A stretch of DNA of 64,000 nt from Poecilobothrus nobilitatus. Lineage: Eukaryota; Arthropoda; Insecta; Diptera; Dolichopodidae. Shown in pieces: positions 1 through 11,400 of this stretch. The stretch is taken from NCBI GenBank assembly GCA_947095535.1, contig OX352772.1, forward strand, positions 52,409,445-52,473,444, given 5' to 3'. Both the position numbers and the translations under genes were made by a program. The notes beneath the pieces are model-generated. The model was not told where the DNA came from and ran no database searches. It saw only the letters and a list, made by a program, of their open reading frames with translations. Numbering within the stretch: position 1 is the first letter of the stretch; the number at the start of each line of letters is the position of its first letter.

Positions 1-361
1 TAAGATTACAAATCACATATGATAATGCAATGTTACTAAACCATCGCCTACTAACGTCATTATATGTTGAATACAGTTATTAATTTATGTAGTAATAACA
101 TATATTTTGTTTATATTAATACTTTGTTTATTTGGTTGTAATGGGGATTTTGTTAAGAATAATTCCTTTTTCAGTAATTTTACTTGCAATTAAAAATGCT
201 TGCTACATGTGCCTGGTAGTCTGCGTTCAATTCCTAACCTGCACTATCTTTGTTAATAAGCTACATGCTTAACACAACTCGGCTATCGAGGTCCAGGGCC
301 TGGTTTTAACTTAAATTTCAAATATAAATTTTTATTCATAACTTTGCATAACTTCAGGCGA
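1..361. other. AT-rich intergenic DNA, no gene seen
   Basis: No open reading frame with recognisable protein similarity and no repeat shared with the rest of the window was seen. A slightly less AT-rich patch near 205-300 has no identifiable content. Confidence 0.5.
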
Positions 362-559
362 TTTCTTTTTCTTTTTTTAGTATATTCCCCTCACACATAA
401 ATCTGATAAGGAAATTACGCAAACTTTACTTTTCGGGCATGGTTGTAAATATCGTAAGGAGGAATTATTCTTATGATGTGTGTGGGATTCGAACCCACAT
501 TCCCTCATTGTTTACAATGTATTTCATACGCTCTTACTCATTAGACCACCGAGGCCCCC
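362..559 (-). mobile_element. SINE-1 copy 1 (tRNA-derived SINE)
   Basis: Read on the minus strand this starts with a tRNA-like head: GGGGGCCTCGGTGGTCTAATG (A-box-like) and then TGTGGGTTCGAATCCCACA (B-box-like, perfect T-arm). A tRNA-unrelated body follows with CGTAAG, GGCATG and CACATAAATC motifs, and the copy ends in an A-rich tail (the T-rich run at 362-377 on the plus strand). The same layout of about 160-200 bp recurs at 3850, 19358, 50418 and 55781. It is not a functional tRNA because the head runs into the body and tail and no clean acceptor stem forms. The Pol III promoter role of the boxes is known for such SINEs; activity here is not shown. Confidence 0.8.
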
Positions 560-725
560 AAGCGTAATTTATTTGAAATGAAATATGTTTTATTAATATT
601 TTAAACTTCAATTATTTTTGATACTTTCAGTTATTTTTTTCTCTATTAATATTTAGAAGCATACAACAGGAAAGTTATTTTTTTTAAAAGCATTGTTTTA
701 TGCATAGCATTATCTCATAAGTAAT

Positions 726-758
726 GGGTGTTCAAAATTGAGGTATCATTTTGATTTT
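726..758 (+). repeat. mariner left terminal inverted repeat
   Basis: 33 bp, reverse complement of 1690-1722 with one mismatch (G versus A at the twenty-eighth base). Confidence 0.92.
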
Positions 759-836
759 GCCGCCATTTTTTTTCTACCTGGAATTTTTATACGAGGTTTC
801 TTTAGGTATATTCTAAATACATTCCGGTTAGTTAAT

Positions 837-1620
837 ATGGAACACTACACGAAGGAACAACGTGTTTTTGTTATTACAACATTTTTTGAAAATGGTAAAA
901 GTTTTCAAGATGTAATTAGGAAATTTCGAACAAAATTTGGTAGAGAAAATGCTCAAACAAATCGTGCAAGAAGAAAATGAGAATTTTTTTAACAAAATAA
1001 TCTTCACCGACGAAGCTCATTTCCAGCTCAATGGTTACGTCAATAAACAGAATTGCCGCATTTGGGGTGAAGAGAATCCAAAGGTTATCTTAGATCAACC
1101 AGTACATCCACAAAAAGTTACGGTTTGGTGTGGTTTGTGGTCAGGAGGAATCATCGGACCATATTTTTTTGAAAACGCAAATGGAAATGCGATTACGGTC
1201 AATGGAAATCGCTACAGGGAGATGATCTGAAGCTTTTTGTGGCGGGAAATTGATGATTTGGACGTAGAGAATATGTGGTTTCAACAGGACGGTGCCACTT
1301 GCCACACAGCAAGAGAAACAATGGATCTTTTGAAGGAAAAGTTCGAAGATCGCATTATTTCTCGTAGAGGAGGAGTGATGTGGCCACCAAGATCGTGCGA
1401 TTTGACACCGTTGGATTTCTTTTTGTGGGGTTTTGTGAAATCGAAAGTGTACAGCAATAATCCCACAACAATTCAAGAGCTTAAAAACAACATTATCGAG
1501 CAGATTTCAACCATTGAGAACAGTTTATTGAACAACGTGATTCAGAATTTTGGTAAAAGATTGGAAGCCTGCCGAAGTAGTAGAGGGGGCCACTTGGCCG
1601 ACATAATTTTTCATTATTAA
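837..1620 (+). pseudogene. mariner DD41D transposase, broken
   Basis: This would be the DDE/D transposase that cuts and rejoins the element. The first 35 or so residues, from the ATG at 837 (MEHYTKEQRVFVI...), resemble the first helix-turn-helix. The frame then jumps at about 938-950 to another frame, directly into the catalytic domain (KQIVQEEN...NKIIFTDEAHF), so an internal deletion removed roughly 100 residues. The catalytic aspartates are visible: D in FTDEAHF (codon 1009-1011), D in QQDGATCHTA (1288-1290) and D in LTPLDFF (1414-1416). The second and third are separated by 41 residues, the DD41D spacing of the rosa-type mariners of tephritid flies. A TGA stop at 1228-1230 interrupts the catalytic part in frame. 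The C terminus ends GGHLADIIFHY at 1617. It cannot make an active enzyme as it stands. Confidence 0.9.
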
Positions 1621-1689
1621 CCGGAACCTATTTGTAATAAATTAAAATAAAAATATATTTAATATTTCAAAAAAAAGTCTTTTTTTATT

Positions 1690-1722
1690 AAAATTAAAAT
1701 GATACCTCAATTTTGAACACCC
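1690..1722 (-). repeat. mariner right terminal inverted repeat
   Basis: Pairs with 726-758 (32 of 33 bases) and is followed by TATATA, consistent with a TA target. Confidence 0.92.
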
Positions 1723-2530
1723 TATATATATATTTTGTTATATCTATGATCTGTGTATATTATGTATAATGTGGTTATTATTATATATCTTTCAATTATT
1801 ATGTCGAAAAAAACGATATTTTTTGGTCAATACAATACTTTGCAACAATTTTTGTACTGAAGAGTGATTTTAATTATCAGCCATAATTATCACTGAATTG
1901 AAGCTTAAAAATAAAAACAATAGAAGTTTTACCAAACTAGTTATAGTTTAATCACAAAGTTGGAGTTGCTGTACATTTTTAACGGTTGTTTTGGAGGTGA
2001 GAATTCTAAGTAAACCAGCGAAACATTCGTAGAGCAGTTCATACCTATAAAATATACTATATGGAGCTTATTCGAGTCAGAATCTTGAAACACAGAAATT
2101 CCTATATAATAAGAACCTTTAAATTATGGAACTACCATCATTTGTGTTTACCCGATATATATGACCCACAAAATTTTTTAATCCCACTCCCTAATTTTAG
2201 AAAATTTCAACATCTTTATCGTATCTTATCCTTACTTCTAATCTATACTGTATTGCAAAAGTAGTTAAGATAGCATCTTGTTATATTGGTTGTAGAAGAA
2301 AGTGCCTTTAGTGTGTATTAGTCTCGCACTATTAAGGGAGTATCGGTTTTTTTGGTATCTTTTGAAGATTGTCACTAACTTAGCAAAAAAGGAAAACAAC
2401 AAAATTAAAAATATGAAGAGTTTAGACATAAAATAGGATAATGGTACCATTACTTAATATATTTAACATACACATGCTTACACAACTTACACATTTATAT
2501 ATAAAATAATGTGGAATGTAAATAGTTTGT
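1723..2530. other. AT-rich stretch without gene
   Basis: Only short chance reading frames are present; none resembles a known protein. No repeat shared with elsewhere in the window was recognised. Confidence 0.5.
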
Positions 2531-2532
2531 AT

Positions 2533-3046
2533 GAGGCACTCATTTTGCAAAATGAGGTGGTACAATATAGTACCCCAAATGAGGTACGCACCTCAAAATT
2601 CCACAAACTTTCGTTCTACTATTTTTTCTTGCTACTACAAATCTCTTTTTTAAATCTACAGTCTACACAACACAAACTGTCGTCTACTCGTTCTACTATT
2701 TTGTATTATTGTAATTGTACTACTCATTTTGTACTACAAATTCTTTTTTTGAAGTACATTGTAATTTATAGTACTTCACTCATTTTCGAAAAATGTCACA
2801 ATACCTCAAAAAAATAATTTGTATCACCTCATGTCACAATACCTCAAAAAATTATTTATACCAAAATGAGTTATGAGTAGCAAATATTGTAACAGTACAA
2901 AAAATAAAATTTTATTTTTCTACTCATAACTCATTTTGGTACAAATAACTTTTTGAGGTATTGAGACATGAGGTGGTACAATTTACTTTTTTGAGGTATT
3001 GTGACATTTTTCGAAAATGAGTGGGACATTTGAGGTACCTCATGAG
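2533..3046. mobile_element. foldback (MITE-like) element
   Basis: The core is a long inverted repeat: arm 2778-2880 pairs with arm 2920-3022 (both 103 bp, about 6 mismatches) around a 39-bp loop. Each arm holds two direct copies of a 30-bp unit containing TGTCACAATACCTCAAAAAA. Related ACTCATTTTG and GAGGTGGTAC motifs continue outward on the left (from about 2533) and right (to about 3046), so the outer limits are approximate. There is no coding capacity. It fits a non-autonomous foldback or MITE; the superfamily is unknown because no target-site duplication could be fixed. Confidence 0.7.
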
Positions 3047-3849
3047 TGAGTAACACAACACTAATCAATTGAAACTTCAATCAAATATAAATGATGAAAA
3101 AGAAAATAAAAAAACTAAAAGGGAAATTATGCTTAATGAAACCATGTCAAGAATTAAATTGACAATTTTCACTTCTAAATTTAATATTTGAAGATTTAGT
3201 ATGAATGACCAAATTAGTTTAATTTTTTTTTTTTATTTCAAATATGTGATTTGCAAATTATTTAATTGTTTAAATTTTTCTTTCTTCTTTCAATGGAATA
3301 TGAAATTTAACAGTGATGTACATTCTCTTTATAAAAATAATTTTTAACCCTGTTCTAAAAGATTCATTGAAACTAAATTAATTCTGATAATTTTCTTAAT
3401 AAAAAATTAACCGTGTAAATCTAACCTGAACTTTATGAGTTCCTAAATTTATCGGTTGATATATTTTTTAAGTTTCCTCTGACAGGTGTGGATCAAAAAA
3501 CATTAAGAAGATTTTCGCACTAAAACGAATTAATGAAATAAGTACCTTAATTACATAACAGTATAAAAAAAGCAAATTTTAATTTTAAATCAAAATGGGA
3601 TTAGGATTAAATCGAAATTCTATCAGTTAACATTTATTTAAATTAAATATTAAAATAATTGCACGAAATTTTAAGGCAAAGGAAAAAATTTTGTACAGGG
3701 GTGGTTGAAATTTTTATTTATATTGTGATTTTATGTTTATTTTTTTTAAATTTGTATCATTAATGCTATATATTAAAATTTTTGAAACTGAAAGACAACA
3801 TTTTTGTAGGGGCTGATTTCTTTTTAAAAACAATATATAAATTAAATTA
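3047..3849. other. AT-rich stretch without gene
   Basis: Nothing recognisable. The weak reading frame on the minus strand at 3714-3926 overlaps the next SINE and is chance. Confidence 0.5.
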
Positions 3850-4044
3850 GGCGCCTCGGTGGCCTTGTGGGTAAAAGCGTATGAAATACGCTGTAAACAC
3901 CGAAGAAGTGTGGTTTCAAATCCCATACACGTCGTAATAGTTATTCCTCCCTTACGACATGTACAGCCACGCCTGAACAGGAAAGGCTGTGTAGTTTTCT
4001 TAATTTTTACATTTATGTGGCAGGGAAATGCACCAAAAAAAAAA
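3850..4044 (+). mobile_element. SINE-1 copy 2
   Basis: Starts GGCGCCTCGGTGGCCTTGTG (A-box region), has a B-box-like GTGGTTTCAAATCCCA, then the family body with TTACGACATGTACAGCCACG, and ends with an A-run at 4034-4044. About 195 bp, same order of motifs as the other copies. It is somewhat decayed in the B box. Confidence 0.8.
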
Positions 4045-5560
4045 CAATATATATAAATTTAATTTTCTAAATGTGATATTAAACTTATTTTAAATTAAAA
4101 AAATAATTCATTTTTAAAATTGTTTGTCCCAGCTTGTTTATAATAATTTAATTATAACATTTATGTTTTATGTTTATTATAATATTAAGATTATTAGGTA
4201 TACAAATAAGAAGTATAGACACAAAAATTCGAAAATTATTATTAATATAATCTTATTGTTGTATTGTAATTAACTTTATTGTTATTGTTTGGTAGGGCGG
4301 ATATACAACTATTCTTACACGTAGACCTTGCGAACCGTTGTGCATTTCAACTCCATGTTCGTTTTTTTTTACAGCGATGCATCGATAGATCAATATTAAC
4401 CTTACTAGGTGTTACTATTGAAAGCTTCACGTCCTACTAATAACATTTTCATACCCTATGACAAATTAAAACTAAAATTAATTTATAAAATTGTTAGGAA
4501 AATCATTTTATACATTTTTAGAAAGATATATACATATATAGATATATATATACATATGTGTATATAATGTATAATTAAAAATAATTTCTTCATCTGAGAT
4601 TTTACAAGACAATTCATACGTATGTGTAAATGTTTGTAACTTATCATAAATTAATTTAAATGTTTTTAATATATGATTTAACAACATAAGTTCATATAAA
4701 ATTTCGTGGGTTGTTCATTAAATATATTTAAACATTACGTTAAAGTTCATTAAATATTTAAATAATCATAAAGGTATTATGTTAAAAGATTTTATAATCT
4801 ACAACACTTAGATAAATTAAAAGTAAAAGTTATATGAATAATTTTCATAGTATCAACATGTGTACAGGAAACGGATAAAGAAATTTAAAAAAAAAAAAAT
4901 TTTAAAAACAAAAAATTTATTATTAAAAATTGTTTATGAAATTTAATTGCTGTTTAGCAGTTCATTTAAAGTTTATTTTAATTTATTATCAAATATCTAC
5001 TACTTAATTAATTAATATACACATAGATGTGTATATATTTTTTTTTTTTTTTTAAATATCGTTGAAGAAGAAAAGGGAGGGAGTGTGAACGTTGGGAAGT
5101 TATTTTTAATTTATAATTACTTAATTACTTAAATGTTCTAAACATTAATATAAACATAAATATATATAATTGTATAAAAATATGTATATATATAATAATG
5201 TCTGTAATAATTTACTCTTAATGAGCAAAATGAATTAAAAAAAAATTTTTTTTTATTGTTTTTGTTTTTATTTTGGCGTGTACGCCGTTATAAGAAAAGT
5301 ATTGAACTCGCGGAAATAAACAAACTGAAGATCTAATTTAATATCAAAATTTTAAACAAACTCTTAGTATGTCTGTATGTGGTGTATGTTTTTGTATGGC
5401 TATGCATCTGTGAATTTGTTTGTAATGATTTTTAAACTATTTAAACCTTGCTAAATAAAATGTGGTATACCTAATTCGTATACCTGTATATATTCGTATA
5501 CAGCTGCAGAAAATTAGGCGCTTTACACAATTAAGACAAGAAAAATATAAGAATATTTTT
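4045..5560. other. AT-rich stretch without gene
   Basis: Contains short TA/CATATA simple repeats (about 4527-4570), a T-run at 5039-5053 and otherwise unremarkable AT-rich DNA. Confidence 0.5.
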
Positions 5561-5567
5561 TTTTTAC

Positions 5568-6235
5568 AAGGGTAGGTGGAAAACTTCAAAAATCACTGAC
5601 AAGAATTTCTTCCCGATAGTATTGGACTTTAACCAACCAAAACTACTCATTTTTAAACCAAAGGTTAGGTTAGGAACTTTAATAAAAATGTACAATTTCA
5701 CTTAGTGGGTAGCAATGGGGGAAAGATTCTTAGGGAAAAGGGATTAGCAAAAATTTAGGATTATGTAGGATGGATAAGAAAATTTAGATGGAGATTTTAA
5801 AGAAAGATAATGTTCTTTTTAAACTTTACTAAATCGTACACATATAAGTTATCAGTATTGTGAAAGGCATGCGATAACTGGTGATATGCGATATATGATT
5901 CCACAAACGCGACATGCGTATAACAAACGAATTTTTCTAAGCCGTGTTAAGGCCATCTTAAAACTTCTAGAGTGTCGGGGCATCTGTCGTATTTCTTGTT
6001 TGGCATAGAAAAACTTTGAGTAGAGACGTTAACTATTTAATTTCTTTAAAATGGGTGTTTATCCCTTCATGATATCTATAAAACAAGGTTAATGACCTAA
6101 CTATAGGACGAATGCTGAGTGCAGTAAGCTTTGAAGTAATATTGGGATCGTTAATAAGATGGATAACTCTGTTTTAAATATTGTGGAGATAACAGAGCGC
6201 TGTTAGGAGATTTTAAAACAAAAACTCTCCCGAAT
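5568..6235 (-). mobile_element. LINE 3' end, degraded copy 1
   Basis: The minus strand matches the LINE tail at 54,045-54,690 along its length. Conceptual translation (roughly 6190 down to 5900) gives pieces such as SLTLFYRY and FVIRMSRLWNHI, which are the region just after the reverse-transcriptase domain in non-LTR retrotransposons. Several stops and frameshifts are present. The part from about 5900 down to 5568 would be the end of the ORF and the 3' UTR. Clade not assigned. Confidence 0.7.
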
Positions 6236-6360
6236 TGTTCGAATTGTTAATTTTTTTGATACCAAAAAAGTTATGGAAAGCGAAATAAGTTTTAACTACA
6301 ACCAAAAATAATAATTTATTCATTTTGAATTAATTTTTAAAAATTTTTCGATTTTGATAT

Positions 6361-7647
6361 AAACAAGGTAGAATGTAAACCAACGGTTTTTAAAAGCGCA
6401 CATTTCCAAAACTCAATACAAACTGTAGAAGTGTGACTTGCACAAAAATTTGAAAATTTCATGTAATAAGAAAAAATGTGAAAATAGGACATTTTTGAAA
6501 TTTTAAGGGGCCGTAATTCCGGAATCCTATATAACTAAGAAAAGCCGTTAACACACGTAAAAATATATTATTGAACCTTTAATTTTCATTTCAAAAATTT
6601 GTACAGGTGCCTAAGTTACAGGTGTCTAAAAACACAAAATTTTCAATTTTTGAGACGTAATAACTCTTAGAGAGGGGGTGCTACCAAAACATTTTCTGAG
6701 GAAACTTATACAAATTCTAAAAGTTCTTTCATGTCTCAAAATTTCAGGTTCCTATCTAAAGGCGTGCCGGAGTTATGAAAAACGAAATTTCATGCAAAAT
6801 GTGGTTTTCACATAACGGTAAATTTAAATAGTAAATTACAAAATATTACATAATTTTGATATTGTTTTATATAGATAATAAAATTTTCGATCTTCTCGCG
6901 GTTTTAGATTGGAAAACTATTACGCAAAGCCTGAGATATATACATCTGAAAATGGGGCTTTTTCGCAATTTTGAAGAGCTGCAACTTTGGAACCCTTTAC
7001 AACTTAAATAAACCTTTAACACACGTAAAAATATATTACTGTAGCTTTAATTTTTATATCTTGCAGAAGTAAAATGTGTACAGGTTCCTAAGTTACAGGT
7101 GTTTAAAAATAGCAAATTTTCAATTTTTAAGCCCTAATAGCTCATAAACAGGGGGTGGTCGAAAAAAATTTTCTGAGTAAACTTATACTAATTCTAAAAG
7201 TTCTTTCTTGCCTCAAAGTTTCAAGCCTCTATCTAGAAGCATGCCGGAGTTATGAAAGTAGAAAAATCATGCAAAATTTGGTTTTCACATAACGGTAAAT
7301 TTAAATACTAAATTTAAAAAAATTGTATAATTTTGATATTAATTTACAAAGATAAAAGAAATACCTGTCGAATGACGTTTTCAGATTGAAAAAATCTTAA
7401 GTAGAACATAAGATATATGCATTTAAAAATAGGGCTTTTTCAAAATTTGAGGGGATGTAGCTCCGTAATGGGGGGGCTACATGAAAAAGTTGTTCCACAA
7501 AATTATTTTTTTTATGAGACCTACCCATAGTTAAAATTTGTTTTCTCTTACTTTAACGGTGTAGAAGTTTTGTAAACAGACGGACGGACGGACGGACAGA
7601 GTGAAACTAATAAGCACATTTTTTCAAACTTTTTTTGGAAATGTGCT
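6361..7647 (-). mobile_element. CCGT-family repeat, copy with internal duplication
   Basis: A non-coding dispersed element. In the sense used here (minus strand) it starts TAGCACATTTCC at 7647, has a (CCGT)n run near 7577-7600, then a module with the conserved motifs TTACCGTTATGTGAAAACCA and CACCTGTAACTTAGG, and ends near CTACCTTGTTT at 6361. The module is present twice with a period of 467 bp (compare AACACACGTAAAAATA at 6551 and 7018). The first part matches the element at 63,174 to the window end in inverted orientation. No transposase or reverse-transcriptase reading frame is seen, so it is non-autonomous or of unknown type. Confidence 0.7.
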
Positions 7648-8785
7648 AAAAACGATATTAATTATACGATATATCAAGAAAACCTTTTCTATTTTAATTT
7701 TTATTCAATTTAGGATAGAAAATTTTACTTTCGACAAATCGAAATTTTCGCCGCAATTTATACTTTACTAATTATATATTTTTTGTATACTTTTAAATCA
7801 TTCTGATTTGAACATATACATAAATGTATAATATATTGATTACTGTAATACTCAATTGTTTTTATATAAATTAATATACAAGAAAGTCAAGGGGAAAACC
7901 CTACCGGGAAGAATTTTAAGAATTGTTTTTTTTTTAGTTTTGTTTTTGTTTCATTGAAATGCATAAAAATAATTTCATTTCTCATTTTTCCCGACATTTG
8001 CAGAATATTAACTGCAGAAAAAAATTATCATTATAAAATTATTTGAAAAAAAAAAACATTTTTTTTTAGCCTTTTTAGCCTCCATTTTTGCACATTACAA
8101 ATAGACCTTGACAGCAGGAGCAACAACAACTATATTAAAGAATAAAAAAAATGAAAAAAAAATAAATAAATAAGAATGGAATAACTGGCTAAATTTTGAA
8201 AAATATTTTAATTTAAATGACAACCAAAAGATCAAAACTAACTAAATTAAAGAGCTTTAAGGATCAAATCACGCCAATTCTTATAATAGGATAATATAAG
8301 TTAAGGAAAATTTTGAGGTTCTCTTTATAGACTTAAAAGTTGCATGTAAAATAAAATTTTTAAATCCGTAAGAATTCTGGGAACAATCTGTTGCCGTTAT
8401 GATACATACGACATTAAAAACAAAATAATAGAGCAATTTAAGGTGGGGTTTTAAAATTAGAAGACATTTATATATGTGGATATTGTAGGTCTTTAATGTA
8501 TTAGCAGGTTTCAATAGACAATTATTTTAAGGTCATTACAAAAATTATACTAAAAAAAAAGACTAATTTTGAGTTTCTTGAGTCATTTTTGACCCAAACT
8601 GTTGATTATTTTAAACTGTTGATTATTCGGCTGTAACTATTATGCAAGATAATGAAAGACAAATAATAATTATTATATTTGTGCGACATCTATTGTCTTA
8701 TACAAGAATTACTTATTTATTTATTTTACATTACAAATATAGACCATTATGATATTAACATTTCGATATAAATTACTATACAATT
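7648..8785. other. AT-rich stretch without gene
   Basis: Homopolymer-rich DNA with no supported feature; the small minus-strand reading frame at 8281-8514 has no recognisable similarity. Confidence 0.5.
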
Positions 8786-8787
8786 AG

Positions 8788-8862
8788 ATATCACCTGACC
8801 AGGGTTTAAACCTAGTACCTATAAATTGAAAAGCCGACTACTTAACCACTACGATATCTCTA
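8788..8862 (-). mobile_element. SINE-2 head, decayed copy
   Basis: On the minus strand it has GTAGTGGTTAAGTAG (A-box-like), TTTTCAATTTATAGG and GGTTTAAACCCTGGTCAGG (B-box-like). This matches the better copy at 49,860-49,948 in motif order and spacing. The tail has drifted. A chance tRNA pseudogene is the alternative. Confidence 0.65.
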
Positions 8863-10845
8863 TTCTAATTTTAAGATTCTTTAATATATTTAATGTTCAT
8901 TTTATTGGGTTAATTCTAAATTCTGTTTTCAGTTTATTAATTTTCATGCATAATGAAATTTAACTTACAATCACAAAGTTTAATTCTTTGTTGATTGTTA
9001 AAATAAAATTTGAGTGAATAGTTTTTTAAGATATGCAAAATTTTGTACAAATTCTTATGTTGTATTGATCTTAATTCATATGATAACTTACTAACATATA
9101 TCCATACGAATCTAGTTCTAAGGGTATAATAAATTTGCCTGAAAAAAAAAGCTAGGCGAGTAAAGTACACAATATATGTATGAAGAAGTATGCACATTCT
9201 TGTATAGGATTGAATTCTGATTCCATTTAGCTATAGTACTAGTTGTCCCGTCAGCACAATAACTCAAAAAATAATTATAAAATTTGTAAATATGCCAGCT
9301 TTGTTATTGAATAATTTCGACCTTATTAAAATTAAACAAGTTAGATCCGGTGATTCGAGTAAATCTATCAAACAACTTATATTTTTTATAAGAGTATTAT
9401 TTAAGTGTATAATCAATGTAAGAATATGATATTTTATCAAAAACAGTTACGTCATATGCCAACGACTTTTACATTTGGTTGGGCTAACGTAATACTTTCG
9501 TATATCTATAAAAAAATTTCGAAATTTACATCTGAAATTTTTTAAAAGATGATTAAATTTTATGAAAACAACAAATATTATGTTCGTGAGTATATCCTAA
9601 AGTTACCCCAGTTAACTCTAATCTTTTCCTCATTTTTGATTTAAATATTTGACAATTCAACAGAAATTCTGTAATATTTAATTAATAGTTTAGCGTGCAA
9701 TTATTTCTAAATTTCCATGTAAATTTTAGATATTTAATTCTTCTTTTTTAAATTAATATTTTCTTAATAATATATAAATGAAAAAATTGTTTATATCATA
9801 AAATATTTGGCTATTATAAACCTAAAATAAAAAATTTATGATTTATACTAGTAGTAATGCCTCAGAGATCAAGAGAAGAATAATGAAAAGAAGGAAGAGA
9901 GAGAGAGAGAGAGATCCAGATGGAAATCTAACCGTAAGGAGATTTCAAATATATGTACTATGTATATGTATATTCGAATGAATATAAAAATTTCTTGCCT
10001 CTCTCTTTAGAATCCCTCCTTTCATCATTATTTTATTGCTTCACAATTTACTTTTAAAAGTATTCGGATATAATTAAGAAAAAAAATTGTTTTAACAGGA
10101 AATGACGAAGAAAAACTGTAAATTTAATAAAAAAAAAAAAAACTTAAAAACAAAAAAAAAAAAACAAAAAAAAAACAATTTAATAATAATAATAAAAAAA
10201 TAATAAACCCTGGAAAACGCAAAATATAAAATGAATTAAAAATGAATAACAATACGAAATAGAGAATTTCACGCTTTTTTTGTATGAAAATGTTGTTGGC
10301 AAAGAAAAAACAACAAAAAAAAAATTAACTAACTGAAAAAAAAGAGAAAGAAAATAAAATAAAACTTAATTTGCTAATAGGAGGACACATAAAAAAAAAA
10401 ACTGGACTTTTCTAATTGCACAATCTTTAATATTTTAAAAAGAAAATGTAGTAAAGTTAATTGCAAAGTGCTGTGGGTTTTTTGGTTCTGGTTTTTTTGT
10501 TTTGTCTTTTTTTTTTTTTTTCGTTATATTTTTTATTGTTTCTCCCACCTTTTATTGCTCTTAATTTGTAAGTTAAAACAAATACAGAAATAAAATAACT
10601 GTATCATTAAAAATAACTTACATATTATTATATATAGGTTAAGGTAAAAGTGAAAAAAAAAAAAAAAATATTTTCTAGTTTAATTGTTGCGCTAATTGTT
10701 CCCCCCACCCACTCGTTTAGTTTACTTTATATTTTTAAATTTTTAAAGTTTAATTTTTCTAATCTATGTGATTCGAGTAGAAGCATTTTTTTTAAATTAA
10801 TTTAAGTTTTACATTAAATTCTAAAACTAATATTGATTTTCAAGG
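8863..10845. other. AT-rich stretch with simple repeats
   Basis: No gene. A short piece near 9245-9280 (CCGTCAGCACAATAACTC) resembles the start of a CCGT-family element and may be a relic. A GA microsatellite lies at 9897-9914, and long A and T homopolymers crowd 10,100-10,680. Confidence 0.45.
9897..9914. repeat. (GA)n microsatellite
   Basis: Short uninterrupted GA dinucleotide run. Confidence 0.85.
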
Positions 10846-11256
10846 GTTGGTTACGAAAAATCGCGTTTTAAAATCTGGTGTTTCAAAATCTCACGTTTTT
10901 AAATCTTGCGTTTTAAAACCTTGCGTATCGAAATCTCATATCTGAAAATACCTCGTTTTAAAATTTTCCTAATTTATTTTTAATGTGGAATAAATTTAAA
11001 TGTCTTTTTCTAGAAATTCTGCGAAAAGTAAATTTATTATAGAAAAATTTCTATAGTTATATGTATACGTAAATATTACGGAAAAAGGGACAACTTTGAT
11101 TTTGTAACCAACTATAAAATCTCTGTTAATTATTTTATTTTATATGGATATTTCAACAACAAGGCATTTAAAATAGTCCGCCTCTAAACAAATTATTGGA
11201 ACTCAGATTTATATTTTTTACATATATTTTCATTGACAAAATCTAATTTTATAACC

Positions 11257-11400
11257 GGGGCTCTATTGCACCAACCACTTATCACTAATTAAATAATCAA
11301 ATAATAATTTTTTTGATAAGTTTTTGTTGCACCTAAATCGTATTTGATAATAACTCAAAAAAGTTTCGATTAGTAAAAAACATTTACTTATCAAAATTAC
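11257..11400. mobile_element. ACTTATCA foldback MITE, copy 1 (partial)
   Basis: Begins GGGGCTCTATTGCACCAACC and continues ACTTATCACTAATTAAATAA, GATAAGTTTTTGTTGCACC and GTTTCGATTAGT. This is the same order as the reverse complement of the complete copy at 57,525-57,694. The right terminus is lost in related but scrambled sequence. Confidence 0.55.

Larger units (their letters stand above)
726..1722 (+). mobile_element. DD41D mariner element, internally deleted
   Basis: The element is 997 bp between 33-bp terminal inverted repeats (726-758 and 1690-1722) that match at 32 of 33 positions and start GGGTGTTCAAAATTGAGG. TA dinucleotides lie just outside both ends, as expected for Tc1/mariner insertion. 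It carries a broken transposase. Known mariners are about 1.3 kb, so roughly 300 bp is missing, mainly between the N-terminal helix-turn-helix and the catalytic domain. The nearly identical repeats suggest a fairly recent insertion. Confidence 0.9.

Noticed and set aside
474..559. Possible functional tRNA gene on the minus strand
   Set aside because: The T-arm is good, but the same sequence recurs with a non-tRNA body and A tail, so it is a SINE head.
1141..1476. Minus-strand frames of 111 and 61 residues
   Set aside because: They lie opposite the mariner transposase, whose catalytic motifs are clear on the plus strand.
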